From CAWBUW01 sp963792075 (GTDB lineage: Bacteria > Chloroflexota > Anaerolineae > Anaerolineales > UBA4823): a DNA stretch of 64,000 bases. Of this stretch, positions 36,765-46,456 are shown piece after piece. The stretch spans positions 1 to 64,000 of the forward strand of contig CAWBUW010000004.1 of the NCBI GenBank assembly GCA_963792075.1, read 5' to 3'. Numbering within the stretch: the first letter of the stretch is position 1; every line of letters begins with the position of its first letter. A model generated the notes under the pieces. It searched no databases and was not told the DNA's origin. It saw only the letters and a list, made by a program, of their open reading frames with translations. Made by a program: the position numbers and the translations under genes.

Positions 36765-38053
36765 CTATGTCCGATTGCGATGCCAGTTGCAGCTGACGCT
36801 TCGCAGGCCATACATCCCACCGGGGAAGAGGGAGTCAGCCAGGTTGTGCATGGCTTTGGCCAGCGCATCCACCCGTGTCACGGCCGGGATCTGCTCATCC
36901 TGGGCCTGGCTGATCGCCGGGAGGTAGGGGATCACGGCAGCCACCGGCGGAGCCCAGCCATAACTGTTCACCAGCTCATCGTGGAAACCGCGCGGCGAGA
37001 TCGGCGAGCGGTCGTGTGACCTGGTTGAGCACCAGGTAGATGGCTTCACGCGGGATGCGGTGCTCGCCGATCAGGCGCTCCAGGAGCAGGACAAGCGTGT
37101 GGCGCGTGGCGGTCATATCCGCCAGGGTGCAGCGGGCGACGATCACGGCGGTGTTGGCCGCCGCGATCCCCTGCATGCTCCAGGGCTGCTCGCCGGCCGG
37201 CAGGTCGAGCAGGACGGCGGCGTAGTTGCGCGTCCAGGAGCCATCACCAGGGAGTAGATGCTGTCCGGATCGGACTTATGCGCGGTTGAGTATTCCGCTG
37301 CTTTCTGGTAATCGACCGAGTTCTCCGGCGCCAGGAGCACATCCAGGCCTTCGCGGGTCTGGATCGAAGCCGCAAACCCATCGCCCGGGCGGGCGAAGTA
37401 CTCCATCGCGTTGGGAACGTAGCGCAGTCTTCAGGTGAGCGGAACGGCGTGGCGGCAGGTCAAAGGACATCAGCAAGCGAGCGCACGTTCATGCGCACGC
37501 TCAGCTCGTAAGCCAGGCTTTCGGCAATGGTCGAGCGCCCGGTGCCGCCAGTGGCCGAGATGAAACGCCACCACCCGCGTGCCCACGATCGCGCCGCTGG
37601 TGCGGGACAGATAAGCCTGCTGCAGCGGAGCAGTGGCAGCCGCCCGGGCGCGTTCGGTCATGGCCGCGGCATAGCCGGCCTGGGCGATCTCCCCCCAGTT
37701 CACCGGGGCGATGTAGACGCCGCGCACCACGCTGGCCTTCTCGAATGTCGCCGCGCAGGTCGCGCAGAGCCGGCGGCAGCACCAGGATCGCCACGCCGTG
37801 CCAGACCTGCATCTCAGCCAGCACCTGGATCAGCGCCTCCGGTCCGGGGGCGATCTCTACCTGCACCACCACCAGGTCGGGGCGCATCTGGGCCAGGCTT
37901 TGCTCGAAGGCGGCCCAATGGGTGGCGATGGCGCTGATCACCAAGCGAGCATCGGAGAGGAACGGCGGCTGCATCTGGTAAAAGACGGCTTCGTGCCCGG
38001 CGCCAGCCAGCATGACGGACACTTTATGTTCTGCGATCGGTTGAAGTAACCAT
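36765..38053 (-). CDS. CpaE/TadZ-like pilus localisation ATPase, frameshifted
   Basis: Joined from at least four frames. From 38053 it encodes an N-terminal receiver-like domain (VSVMLAGAGHEAVFYQMQPP, LAQMRPDLVVVQVEIAPGPE), then a MinD-type ATPase domain beginning VAFISATGGTGRSTIAESLA. The P-loop has Arg where MinD proteins have the GK lysine (GGTGRST). Further MinD-like segments: RSLLMSFDLPP, GIAAANTAVIVARCTLADMT and YLVLNQVTR. CpaE/TadZ places the pilus machine at a cell site. The Lys-to-Arg change may weaken ATP use. Confidence 0.65.
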
Positions 38054-38055
38054 GC

Positions 38056-38958
38056 TTACTTGCCTCCTGTGTCCTGGTTCATGGCATCGTACAGGTCTGC
38101 CAGGTTGAGGGTCAGGATATCCGGGGCTTGGAAGCCATCGGCTGGTTCGAGGGTCAGGTACAGGCTGCCGTACTGGCTCAGCGCCACGATCAGCGTGGTG
38201 GGGTTGACCATGCAACCCAGGCACGATCTCCACCGGGGTGGAGGGCACATCCAGCACCACCACGCTGCCATCCTGGGCGGCCGAGACGGTGCGGGCGCTG
38301 GCAAAAAGCTGCTCCTGGGTGGAGCTGGCGGGCAGCTCTTCGTAGCGGAAGGACTGCGGCACCATCAGCACCTTCAAGCCGCTGATGGCGATGCGCGCCA
38401 GCGGCGCTTCCGGCGGCGCCGGGGTCGGCGTGGGCGTGGGGGTGGGCGTCGGTAGACCGGCATGCGACCGCGGTTGGCGCTGTCAGGAAGGGTGCGTTGA
38501 CCGACCATGGGCGGGGCAGCGATGCTCTGCAGCACATCCGGCGAGAGCATCCCGATCAGGGTCACGTTCTGCCCTTCACGCAGCAGCCCGGCGATGCCCG
38601 ATGGCCAGGTCCACCTTGACCGCCACCGCCAGGTGATCCGGCTGCAGGTTGGCAGGGATGCCGGCCTGGGAGGTATCCCCAGCACCGACGCGGTGATGTA
38701 ATCGCCCGGCGCGCGGCCCACCGCCAGCACCTTATCCTGCAGATCTTCGATGCGGCTCGAAGGCATCGCCCGGTTTGGCCTGCGCGGGGATGGTGCGCAG
38801 CTCCAGCAGGTCTGCCGTCAGGAGCGTGCCGGGGCGATCGCCACTTTGGCGACCACCACCGTGGTCGGGCGGATCACGCCGTTGAGCAAGACAATGACCA
38901 TCAGGCCAATGACGACGGCCAGGATGATGGCAATCCAGGGAGAACGTCGTTTTTCCAT
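38056..38958 (-). CDS. CpaB/RcpC-like SAF-domain pilus protein, frameshifted
   Basis: From the ATG at 38958 (MEKRRSPWIAIILAVVIGLM, then VIVLLNGVI) a single membrane helix precedes an SAF domain: APGTLLTADLLELRTIPAQA, then in another frame RIEDLQDKVLAVGRAPGDYI and LREGQNVTLIGMLSPDVLQS. A PTPT-type linker (~38410-38450) and the C-terminal domain (ISGLKVLMVPQSFRYEELPA, VVLDVPSTP, TLIVALSQYGSLYLTLEP) follow. CpaB proteins form the periplasmic or wall-spanning part of Tad systems. Three or more shifts. The stop at 38056 is 3 bp before the CpaE start. Confidence 0.75.
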
Positions 38959-38983
38959 AATCAACCTCCATATGAATAGATGT

Positions 38984-41900
38984 CTAATAAGGTCCCAACT
39001 TTTCCAGGATTTCTTGGTCGGATGGCTCGCTGCCGGGCACCATCAACGGGTGCACCAGCATCGGCTCCAGCTCAGCCACATCCTCGCTGTAGCCCAGCTT
39101 GGCGATCGCCATCTGCCGGGGAATGCGCGCCAGGTAGCGTTTGTATTCGGTGTTGACCACGCCTTTCTCGCTGCGCCCGATATGCGCCATGATCAGGTCG
39201 CGGTCGTGGGGGTACTTGGTCTGGAAGAAAAAGCCGTTGTTGCAGGAGGATAGGATCCCGGCGGAATGGCGCTGACCGTCTGGGCGATCAGGTGCAGGAA
39301 GATCTTGTACTTGCGCCCATCCCGCCAGAAGGTCTGGAAGACTTCGCTGACCTGCTCGTTGTTGCCAGCGGAGGCGTTTTGATCCGCCGCCGCGCCGCTC
39401 ACCCCGGTGAGCACCTTGTTGGCTTCTTCGAAAAAGATCTGCATGGGCGGGAACTTCGCCCCGGCCAGGCTCTCGCGCCGGCGGACGACGCTGTCGAAGT
39501 ACAGCACGCTGGAGAGCAGCGCCAGCAGCGCAGCCTTGGGGTATTCGTCCATCTCCGCCCCGCCCTCGACGATCAGCAGCCCCCAGGGATCTTCTGTCGG
39601 TCCCAGCAGACCCAGATCTTCGACTGGCAGACTTCTGCCGAGACCAGCGCGCCGTACTGGCCAGGCCATCTGGCCTTCGGCGAACTGCTCCACCCGCAGC
39701 AGCACCCCTTCCAGGCTGGCCCGGCTGGCCTGGTCGCCTTTGGGCAGCATGGCATAGAAGTTCTTCAAGCGCTCCACCCACATGCGCACATCGGCCTGCT
39801 GGCTGCGGCAGACCGCCAGCGCCTGCAATTCGCCGGGCTGCAGGTCCGATCAGGGATTGCCCGATGGAGACTGTCCCGGGTACACGGTTGTGCTCGCGCC
39901 ACTCCTGGATCACTTCGACTTCGACGCTGTCCTGCAGGTGACCCCAGGTGGGGTGGTTGAATCACCTCGGGATCGGTGGTCAGGATGCCCAGGTTGGTGT
40001 AGACCTGGGTCAAGGCCCGGCGCAGGAAACCGAGCTGGCGGGGTCCCATCCGCCCGGCGTTGGCGAAGAGCTCGCTGACCAGGGTGCGGTAGCGGCCTGG
40101 ATACAAGCGCCGGGGAACCTTGAGGATGTTCCAGCGCAGCGGGCGCGGCGCGCCGGGATAAAGCTGGCGGATATCCACCCTGCCATCCAATCCGGACCAG
40201 TTCAGCGCTCGCCGCCAGCCCTGGCCAAAATCCAGCACCACGCTGCGAAAATGCCACTGGCGGGTGGTCTCGTAGGCCAGCCGTTCGGCTGCCACGCTCT
40301 TGCCAAAGCCGGTATCGCCGCAGAAGGCGGTGTGAAAATGGCGCTCGAAGCTCAGGCGCAGCGGGGTGTGGGTCAGCTGCCCGGTCTCGCTGCTCCACTG
40401 CCAGCCGAGGACCACATCGCCGGGCATGTCCGGGCGGAAGGCAAAGTCAGGGGTCGACTCCTGCACGGTCAGGGCGGTGCCCTGCTCGAACATGCCGGGG
40501 GCGGTGTAGGCTGCCAGTTGCAGCATGGTCAGGAGGGTCGAGTCCATGTACCCGCTGAGCACCTCGGGGACGGTCTCCACCCGGGTGGAAGGGGTGAAGG
40601 CCTGGGCATGCAGCCCGATGTATTCGCTCTCCGCGGCGGTCAGGTCGCGGGTCTGCACGCCGGTGATCACATCTTCCGTGCCGTGAAAAGCCTGCGGGAT
40701 CAATCCCATCAGAGCCTGCTTGCCCTGTTCGGTGCGCGCCATGGCGTAGACATCGGTGTAGTAAGCGCCTTCCTTGCTGGCCAGGTTGAGCAAGCCCTGC
40801 TGCTGGCGCAGGATCTGGGTCACCAGGATGGCCGGATCGAACTGCCACTGGTAGCTGTTATGGGCCGAGAAGGAGGGCGCAACCCCAACCGTCAGACCGG
40901 TGGAAGCTGCCTGCCCAATTGCTTGCCCGGTGGAGGTGGACTGCATCTGGCTGTCGCCTGAGCTGGTGGTATCGGCCTGCCCTGTGGTATCTGCCTGGCT
41001 GGTGGTATCCGCCTGCGAGGTGGTGTGGCTGCCAAAGGTCCCAAAGGATTCTGAATGGGTGGCGGTAGTCGCTTGCGAGCTGCTCATGCCCTGGCTGACC
41101 CGTCTCGCCTGGCTCTGGGTGACTGCGTGGCTGACCGTTTCGGAGTGGCCGGTCATGTCGGATTCGGAAGCCATGCTGGAGCTGCCATCCGCGGTTCCCC
41201 AACCGACATTGCCGCCAATGCCCACCCCGGCTGGCTGGATCCCGCCGCGCAGCCCCCAGTCGAAGCTGTCCGAATGGCTGCTGCCCGCTCCCTGCGAGCT
41301 GACGTGCCCGGTGCTGTCCGTCACTGCGGTGCCATCGGTGACTGCCTGGCCGACGGTCTGCGATTGGCCTTGGGAAACGGACTGCCCGCTGGATTGGGAG
41401 ATCGAATCGCTCACCATGTGCGACCAGCCGCTGGTATCGCGCCGAGCCGATGGTGTGGGCGCTGCCGTCGGTATGCGCCTGGCTGTCGGTGTGGGCCTGC
41501 CCGGTGCTGTGAGCTGTTCCCTGGCTGTCGCTGTAGCCCTGGGTAGCCGACTGCGCCAGCAGTCCGGAAAGCAGCGCCGGCAGGCTGACCCCAAAGCTGA
41601 CACCCGCGCACCCCGTTCTGCCAGGCAGCCCAGGTGGAAGTGTTCTCTGCCAGTCCGGTGAGCATCTCGGTGATATCCCCCAGGCTGACCGGCGAAGTGA
41701 GCACCAGGAAGAGGAATTCCTCTTTCAGGTCGCTCATGCCGCGAAACAGGATTTCGTTCTGCTGGAGGGTGTACTGCTGCGCCGTCGAGCCGGCCTCGAC
41801 CAGCGGGTTGCGGGCATTGCTTCCGCTGCCGCCGCGGGCGTTTTCACGCGGATCGGTATGCCCCACTGTGAGCAGGACATGGTTCATATCGTGAAAGCTC

Positions 41901-42447
41901 ATGAAGATCCATTCCGCCAGGCGGACGGTCAGCGGCTGCAGGCGGATCTGGCGATAAGCCCCGCTCATCGCTCCTTTGAGCGCCGCCAGGCTGCGCAGGG
42001 ACTGGGCGCAGGCCTCTTCCAGCGTGGTTGCAAAGGCTGACACGCCGTAGCACTGGACGATCCCTACCGGAGGCTGTTGGTTGTTGAAAATCCCGGCTGC
42101 CAGGTATAAGAAGCTGACTTTCGAGCCATACAATCCCCGCAAAACAGTGCGCATCTTCTGCAGCAGGCCTGGATCGGACCGTGGCTTCCAACGGGAGGAA
42201 GGTGAGCTGCACCAGGCGCACGACGCGGTATCCGGCGATACTCGCGCCCGCCTTCCGCCTCCCGCAGCCGGTACCACAGGTAATCCAGCTCGTCCTGCCC
42301 CTCGATGAAACACACTCCTGATTGCTCGACCTCCAGGTCAGCAGGGATTTCTGGTACCTTGTGATGGTTGGGCTTCAGCCAGCCGGACCAGCCTGGCAGC
42401 CAATCGCGCAGAGATTGAACATGTGCGTGGAACTTATCGAGTGCCAT
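38984..42447 (-). CDS. HerA/VirB4-type DNA translocase ATPase with a Ser/Thr/Gln-rich insert, frameshifted
   Basis: About 1,150 residues joined from five or six frames. From 42447 (MALDKFHAHVQSLRDWLPGW) the N-terminal domain includes VSFLYLAAGIFNNQQPPVGI and VRLAEWIFMSFHDMNHVLLT. A long low-complexity region follows (~40870-41500; SISQSSGQSVSQGQSQTVGQ, then runs of SQADTT). The ATPase domain has Walker A FCGDTGFGKSVAAERL and a Walker-B-like MQIFFEEANKVL, with YKIFLHLIAQTVSAIPPG and a C-terminal VVNTEYKRYLARIPRQMAIA. HerA/VirB4 ATPases drive DNA or protein export in conjugation. Located directly upstream of the Tad genes, in the same transcript, it may be the motor linking the pilus to DNA transfer. 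No relaxase is near. Confidence 0.75.
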
Positions 42448-42529
42448 CAGCTGTGCGCCTCCTGAGATCGTGCCAATAGTTTTGAGAGTTCAGGCGCGCC
42501 CATGCTGCGCCTGATCGTGTGATCCAGAA

Positions 42530-42754
42530 CTACTCTGGTTCCTGCATGGGAGGGTGGGAAGGTCGTTTTCCCGGCATGATGTTGACCGTGAGCGAAGACC
42601 GCCGGCTTTCTTCCAGATGCTGGAAGAAGCGCTCGACGTTTTGCAGGGTCTTCAACGTGGTGAAGATGCCCGTCGCTAACGTCAGCAAGGCGGCGACGCC
42701 CATGATCGCGACCACGACCGGCAAAGCCAGCTTTCCAAGCGTGTAGATGTCCAT
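42530..42754 (-). CDS. Small membrane protein
   Basis: 74 residues starting at 42754 (MDIYTLGKLALPVVVAIMGV) behind CACACGGAGGATCT. One or two hydrophobic helices (LPVVVAIMGVAALLTLATGI), then a basic tail (HLEESRRSSLTVNIMPGKRP). First gene after the shared promoter-proximal repeats and just upstream of the translocase gene. Unknown function; possibly a small translocase partner. Confidence 0.6.
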   Translation of the reverse strand: MDIYTLGKLALPVVVAIMGVAALLTLATGIFTTLKTLQNVERFFQHLEESRRSSLTVNIMPGKRPSHPPMQEPE

Positions 42755-42777
42755 AGATCCTCCGTGTGTGTAATGGG

Positions 42778-42826
42778 CCAACGTGTGGGGATTGGTTTCC
42801 AACGTGTGGCTGCCCGGCCAACGTGG
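42778..42826 (-). promoter_or_regulatory. Three tandem CCAACGTG boxes upstream of the translocase unit
   Basis: CCAACGTGTGG at 42778-42788 and 42799-42809, and CCAACGTGG at 42818-42826, spaced 21 and 19 bp. The intervening GGATTGG/TTTCC sequence is the element-wide box also found near 18283, 25011 and 45804. The ~two-turn spacing suggests cooperative binding of a regulator on one face of the DNA. Confidence 0.7.
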
Positions 42827-42941
42827 ATGTGGCTCCTGACATCCCAAGGATGCGCAGAGCAACACATACCCGGGGTGAAACGTTCGCAGCAGCAGTTCGT
42901 GGGCGCATTCACCACAGGCATGTGGCGCCCTGAAAGAGTTC

Positions 42942-43022
42942 CCTCACCCCTGCCCCTCCCCCGAAGGGGGAGGGGTGCATTGCTCTCCCTTCGCCCTTCG
43001 GGAGAAGGGCTGGGGATGAGGG
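42942..43022. repeat. REP-like CCCTCACCCC palindromic repeat
   Basis: Begins CCCTCACCCCTGCCCCTCCC and ends GGCTGGGGATGAGGG with internal hairpins (CCCCGAAGGGGG-type and CTTCGCCCTTCGGGAG-type). Related to the copy at 17221. Lies between two pilus-operon genes. Confidence 0.7.
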
Positions 43023-43064
43023 AATATCCTTCAGAATTATCGAAGTAGACCATAATATTGCTGC

Positions 43065-43759
43065 CTACCTCACGCTTCTTACCCGCAGCGCACGCAGCAG
43101 ATCCTGCGCGCCTGCCAGGGGATTGACGATGGACATGGGGTTGATAAAGACCTGCTGAACCAGCATCGAAAAATAACCCAGGGGGACGATCAGCCACAGC
43201 GCCCAGAGCAGGATGGTGGTCACGTTGCCGCGCGTGCTGGCAATCACGGTCGCTGCGCTGGCGGTTGAGCCAATCAGCGCCGCCCACTGCTCCGGCGTAC
43301 AGGTGGGCTGGTATATCCCAGGTAGATGCGGCTGCCGATGACCGCCAGGGCGTACATGGCGATGCCAGCCTTGACGTACCACAGCAGGTTGAAGCGCTGG
43401 GCAGATAAAGCCAGCACGGCTGCCAGGCCGGCTGCCCACATGACCGCCCCGATCCAGGGCACCGGCGCGCCCATCTCCCATTGGGCGACCAGCCAGGCGG
43501 CCAGCACGATCCCGGTCATCACCTGTGCCGTGCGCGGGACACCTGGCCGTTGGAGCTGCCCTCTCCATTGCGGCGTGGGTCGGAATCCCGCCCGCTGCTG
43601 GATTTCGGCGTCGGGCAGCAGCGCCATCATCACGCGCACAGACCAGGCTGACCAGAGCCGCCGCATGCGCCGCCAGCCGTACAGGATCACCAGCAGGCCG
43701 TTCGCCAGGTAGACGGGCAGATCGGTCAGCAGGATGCCAAGCTGGTCCAGCAGGATCAT
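43065..43759 (-). CDS. Integral membrane protein of the pilus operon, frameshifted
   Basis: Starts at 43759 (MILLDQLGILLTDLPVYLAN), overlapping the stop of the upstream exported-protein gene by ATGA. About 230 residues with several helices (VMTGIVLAAWLVAQWEM; IGAVMWAAGLAAVLALS; VKAGIAMYALAVIGSRIY). A shift near 43320 leads to the last part (TTILLWALWLIVPLGYFSML, VQQVFINPMSIVNPL). Multi-pass proteins at this place in conjugation operons can be VirB6/TrbL-like, but no specific motif supports that. Confidence 0.55.
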
Positions 43760-45142
43760 GGCGCACCTGCCGGCAGCAAAGTGACCAGGGTGACGTAGAC
43801 CTGGGTGGTATTCTGCGCAAACAGCGCCCTGGGTTGGGTGATGGGGATGGCTACGCCCTGCCAGTTGAAGGCTCGTTCCGGCGGTATAGACCCACAGCTT
43901 CAGGTCGAAAGTGCCCGGGTCGGCGAAAGGCACGTTGAGCTGCCAGCGCCTGGGCTGAGCAGATTTGGCTTCCATCGCATCCACTGCTCACCTGCGCCAT
44001 CCCCGGCACCAGGTTGAAAACGGGGTGGTGAATATAGGCTTCGTAGTATTTCTCAGCCAGGTCGTTCAGGATCCAGGCGCTGCTCTGTGCGTTGAGCTCA
44101 GCCTTTGCCTGGACGACGGTGATGGCTTCGGGCAGGATCTCCACGTGCTGGATGCAGTGGATCTCGCCATCGATCTCTTCCCAGGATGGATTGTCTTCCA
44201 TGTCAGGGCTCCAGTCGATGGAATTTCCACCCTGGTCGATGACATCGTCGTAATCATCCCTGGGCCGGGGCAGCCCTCCCCCTCTCCAGAGTCGATTGAA
44301 CTCGCAGGTGGGTGGGTCCTGGACCTGCTCGTACCAGGTGAACACCACCGGCGGGATGCTGACGAAAGCCTGAATATCTGCGCCGCGCTTTGCCGGATCC
44401 TGCCCGACCACCAGCGGGTGATCCGGGGCGATCTTTTCGATGGTCAGCACGGGCGGGTCCTGCTGGATGCTGGCTGCCGGGCAGACCGAGGGCGGCGGCG
44501 TGCAATCACCGTCCACGACAGGTAGCAGGCAGTCCATCACAGCCGCCAGGGATGTCGGCGCAGTTGGCGGAGCCATTCAGGTAAATGAGCAGGGCATTCA
44601 CCAGGAAATCGCTCTGGTAGCTCATGTAGAGCAGGTCATAGATAAAGTTGACATTGACCACCGACCAGATGTTCGCTTCCCCGTCGATCACCGCCTGGAA
44701 GAACTCCTGCGGGCTGGTGTAGCCCTGCGCCAGGATGGCTGCCAGTTGCTCCTGGTTGAGCGAAGGTCCAGCCAGCAGGGACAGCAATGGCAGCCCCATT
44801 CCCCAGCATGCTCTCTGCACCGCTCAAGCCGCTTTCCTGCGGGTTCAGCGCCATGAAGAACAGCGTGGCAGGGGAAGGCAGGACCAGGACATTGCCGCTG
44901 GGCGTCTGGTAGCGGTGATAGGTGGCGTCCGGTTGGATCACCACACCTCCCGGCAGGGTGATGGCCATCCAGTCGGCTGCTTCGGTGGTATTACCCAGGT
45001 CGGTCAGGTTTTCCCACTGGATCGTGCCGTCCGGGTTCAGGATCTCTGCCCAGGGGGAAGGATCGTCAGCGAAGGCGGTCTCTGGCCTGGAGAAAATGAT
45101 GGCGAATAAGATTACGGCGAGGATGAGAACCAGGCGTTTCAT
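43756..45142 (-). CDS. Exported protein of unknown function, frameshifted
   Basis: From 45142 the signal peptide MKRLVLILAVILFAIIFSRP with cleavage near ETAFA is clear. The mature part includes ILNPDGTIQWENLTDLGNTT, then after a shift near 44820 LLSLLAGPSLNQEQLAAILA and IWSVVNVNFIYDLLYMSYQS, and after another near 44540 a Pro/Cys-containing stretch (GDCTPPPSVCPAASIQQDPP) and PPVVFTWYEQVQDPPTCEFN. It ends with a beta-rich domain (VPFADPGTFDLKLWVYTAG, TQVYVTLVTLLPAGAP). Probably an extracytoplasmic part of the transfer or pilus apparatus. Confidence 0.55.
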
Positions 45143-45144
45143 GG

Positions 45145-45743
45145 CTAATTTCCTTTCTCGTGTAACTGGGCTTCGTCTGCGGTCAGAAAACGCTCGAATT
45201 TCCAGGCGTCTTGCTCCTGGATGACCAGGGCAAGCGCCTCAAAGTGAGTGAGCGGTTGGGGCTGCTGGGGCCAGGGAGCCGACAGCTCGATCTGAACCTG
45301 CCATACCTGCGCCAGAGCATTGCCGCGAGCTGGCAGGGTCTGCTCCAGGATTTTGTCTCCGGCGCGCACTTGGACCGTGGTTACCGTCTTGTGTTCCTCG
45401 AAACCCTCCCACAGGCTGGGCGCCAGGGCGTTCTGGTCAACGGCGCAGCCGATCTGGGTGCTGACCGTGCACAGGTGTATCCAGCCAGCCCTGCTGATCC
45501 CGGTAATCCACGGTGTAGAAAGCCTGTGCGCCGGCAATGGCGGCCTGCCGGGCGGGCTGATCCGCGTCTGGTGTGGAGGGGATCATGGGCATAGCCTGCT
45601 GCGCAGCAGCCGGTTGCCTCGCAGCCTCCCCAACCTGGCAGGAAGCGCCGCAGGAAGGGAAAGCTGATGCCTGCCGCAGCCAGCAGAATGAGCAAGAGCA
45701 GCCCAGTGAACATACTTTTTCTCGAGATCACGACTTCGGTCAT
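45145..45743 (-). CDS. Membrane-anchored protein, first gene of the pilus operon, frameshifted
   Basis: Starts at 45743 (MTEVVISRKSMFTGLLLLIL) after CAGGAGGCAAAG. One N-terminal helix (MFTGLLLLILLAAAGISFPF), then a shift near 45600 and a soluble domain (AGAQAFYTVDYRDQQGWLDT, TVSTQIGCAVDQNALAPSLW, VTTVQVRAGDKILEQTLPAR, QVWQVQIELSAPWPQQPQPL). The size and topology resemble VirB8/TrbF-like or TraC-type assembly proteins of conjugation systems, but similarity is not specific. Two bases separate its stop from the next gene. Confidence 0.5.
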
Positions 45744-45803
45744 CTTTGCCTCCTGACGAAAAAACAAAAACACCACAGCGGCGTGTGCCCTTTGGGCAAA
45801 CGC

Positions 45804-45830
45804 AACGTGTGGTGATTGGGTTTCCAACGG
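45804..45830 (-). promoter_or_regulatory. Shared promoter-proximal box ahead of the pilus operon
   Basis: AACGTGTGGTGATTGG then GTTTCCAACGG on the plus strand, 61 bp upstream of the first pilus-operon gene. One-base variant of the boxes at 18283, 25011 and 42778. Confidence 0.6.
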
Positions 45831-46006
45831 TGGCTGGTCTGGCGCCGTTGGCCTTTCCAGCGTCGCTGGTCTTCCAGCGACCGCCATCCCGCACGCGGGC
45901 AGGGTGGCGACGTTCGTCAAGTTGCTTTCTGCGCCATCCTTGGTTCAGGATGGAGCATATGGATGATGTATTTTGATTGTATGGCGAAAAGATAAATCGG
46001 GGGATA

Positions 46007-46065
46007 GACAAGTGTCCCGTGAGAGTGGTGTCAATTGTCCCGTAGCAGGCGGGACAATTGTCCCG
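46007..46065. promoter_or_regulatory. Three tandem GGGACAATTGTCCC-type operators
   Basis: GACAAGTGTCCCG (46007-46019), GTCAATTGTCCCG (46030-46042) and the perfect palindrome CGGGACAATTGTCCCG (46050-46065); successive sites are about 22 bp apart. The same palindrome in a tandem pair lies at 26203-26239. Likely binding sites of one dimeric regulator, controlling the pilus operon and the OB-fold gene. Confidence 0.75.
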
Positions 46066-46116
46066 TGTTTTTTGATGTGCTAATTCTGTGCCGCGAGGAA
46101 CACACCACGGGCTACC

Positions 46117-46190
46117 TTTACACCAGTGGTGTATAGTCCCCTTAAGCCGTTACCCCGGTTTACACCAGGTGTGTTCGGGGTTTACACCAG
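46117..46190. repeat. Three TTTACACCAG repeats
   Basis: TTTACACCAG at 46117-46126, 46159-46168 and 46181-46190 (offsets 42 and 22 bp). Two of them extend into short palindromes (ACACCAGTGGTGT and ACACCAGGTGT). Candidate operators or iterons; their place at the inferred element border also fits an origin or attachment-site function. Confidence 0.6.
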
Positions 46191-46456
46191 GGGGGAATGA
46201 ACCAGATGAATAATTGTAATTTTACTGACAATCCATTTTTTGGACTTTAAACAAAAGTTGACAAAATAGGAGAACTGCGCAAACTGGAGTGATGGACATC
46301 AACACACAGTTTACACAGTTCCGGAACCAAGTTTACCAGAACTTGCGATTTCACCCTCGATTTTTGTCGAGGCTATTTGAGTTTGTCAAAAGTCCATCAG
46401 CTAACTTTTATATGAGATAGCTGACGAAGTCTAAAACTGACGCACTTGAGAAATTA

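Larger units (their letters stand above)
45744..46456. other. Regulatory and junction region without genes
   Basis: No coding sequence is supported. It holds, in order, a CCAACGTGTGG-type box (45804), three tandem copies of a TGTCCCG operator (46007-46065) and three TTTACACCAG repeats (46117-46190), then AT-rich DNA with TTTACACAGTTCC and TTTACCAGAACTT near 46310-46345. GC content falls here from the element level to the AT-rich level of the genes to the right, so the mobile element's right border is probably in this region. Confidence 0.55.

Noticed and set aside
36765..38053. ParA-type partition ATPase of a plasmid
   Set aside because: Receiver-like N-terminus and position between CpaB and CpaF indicate CpaE/TadZ; no ParB or parS-like repeats adjoin it.
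40860..41500. Short direct repeats such as CTGGTGGTATC looking like a CRISPR-like array
   Set aside because: They are codon repeats of a Ser/Thr/Gln-rich protein segment in the open frame of the translocase; there are no regular spacers and no cas genes.
45744..46456. tRNA gene as attachment site of the element
   Set aside because: No cloverleaf or TTCGANTC-type T-loop was found here or elsewhere in the window by eye.
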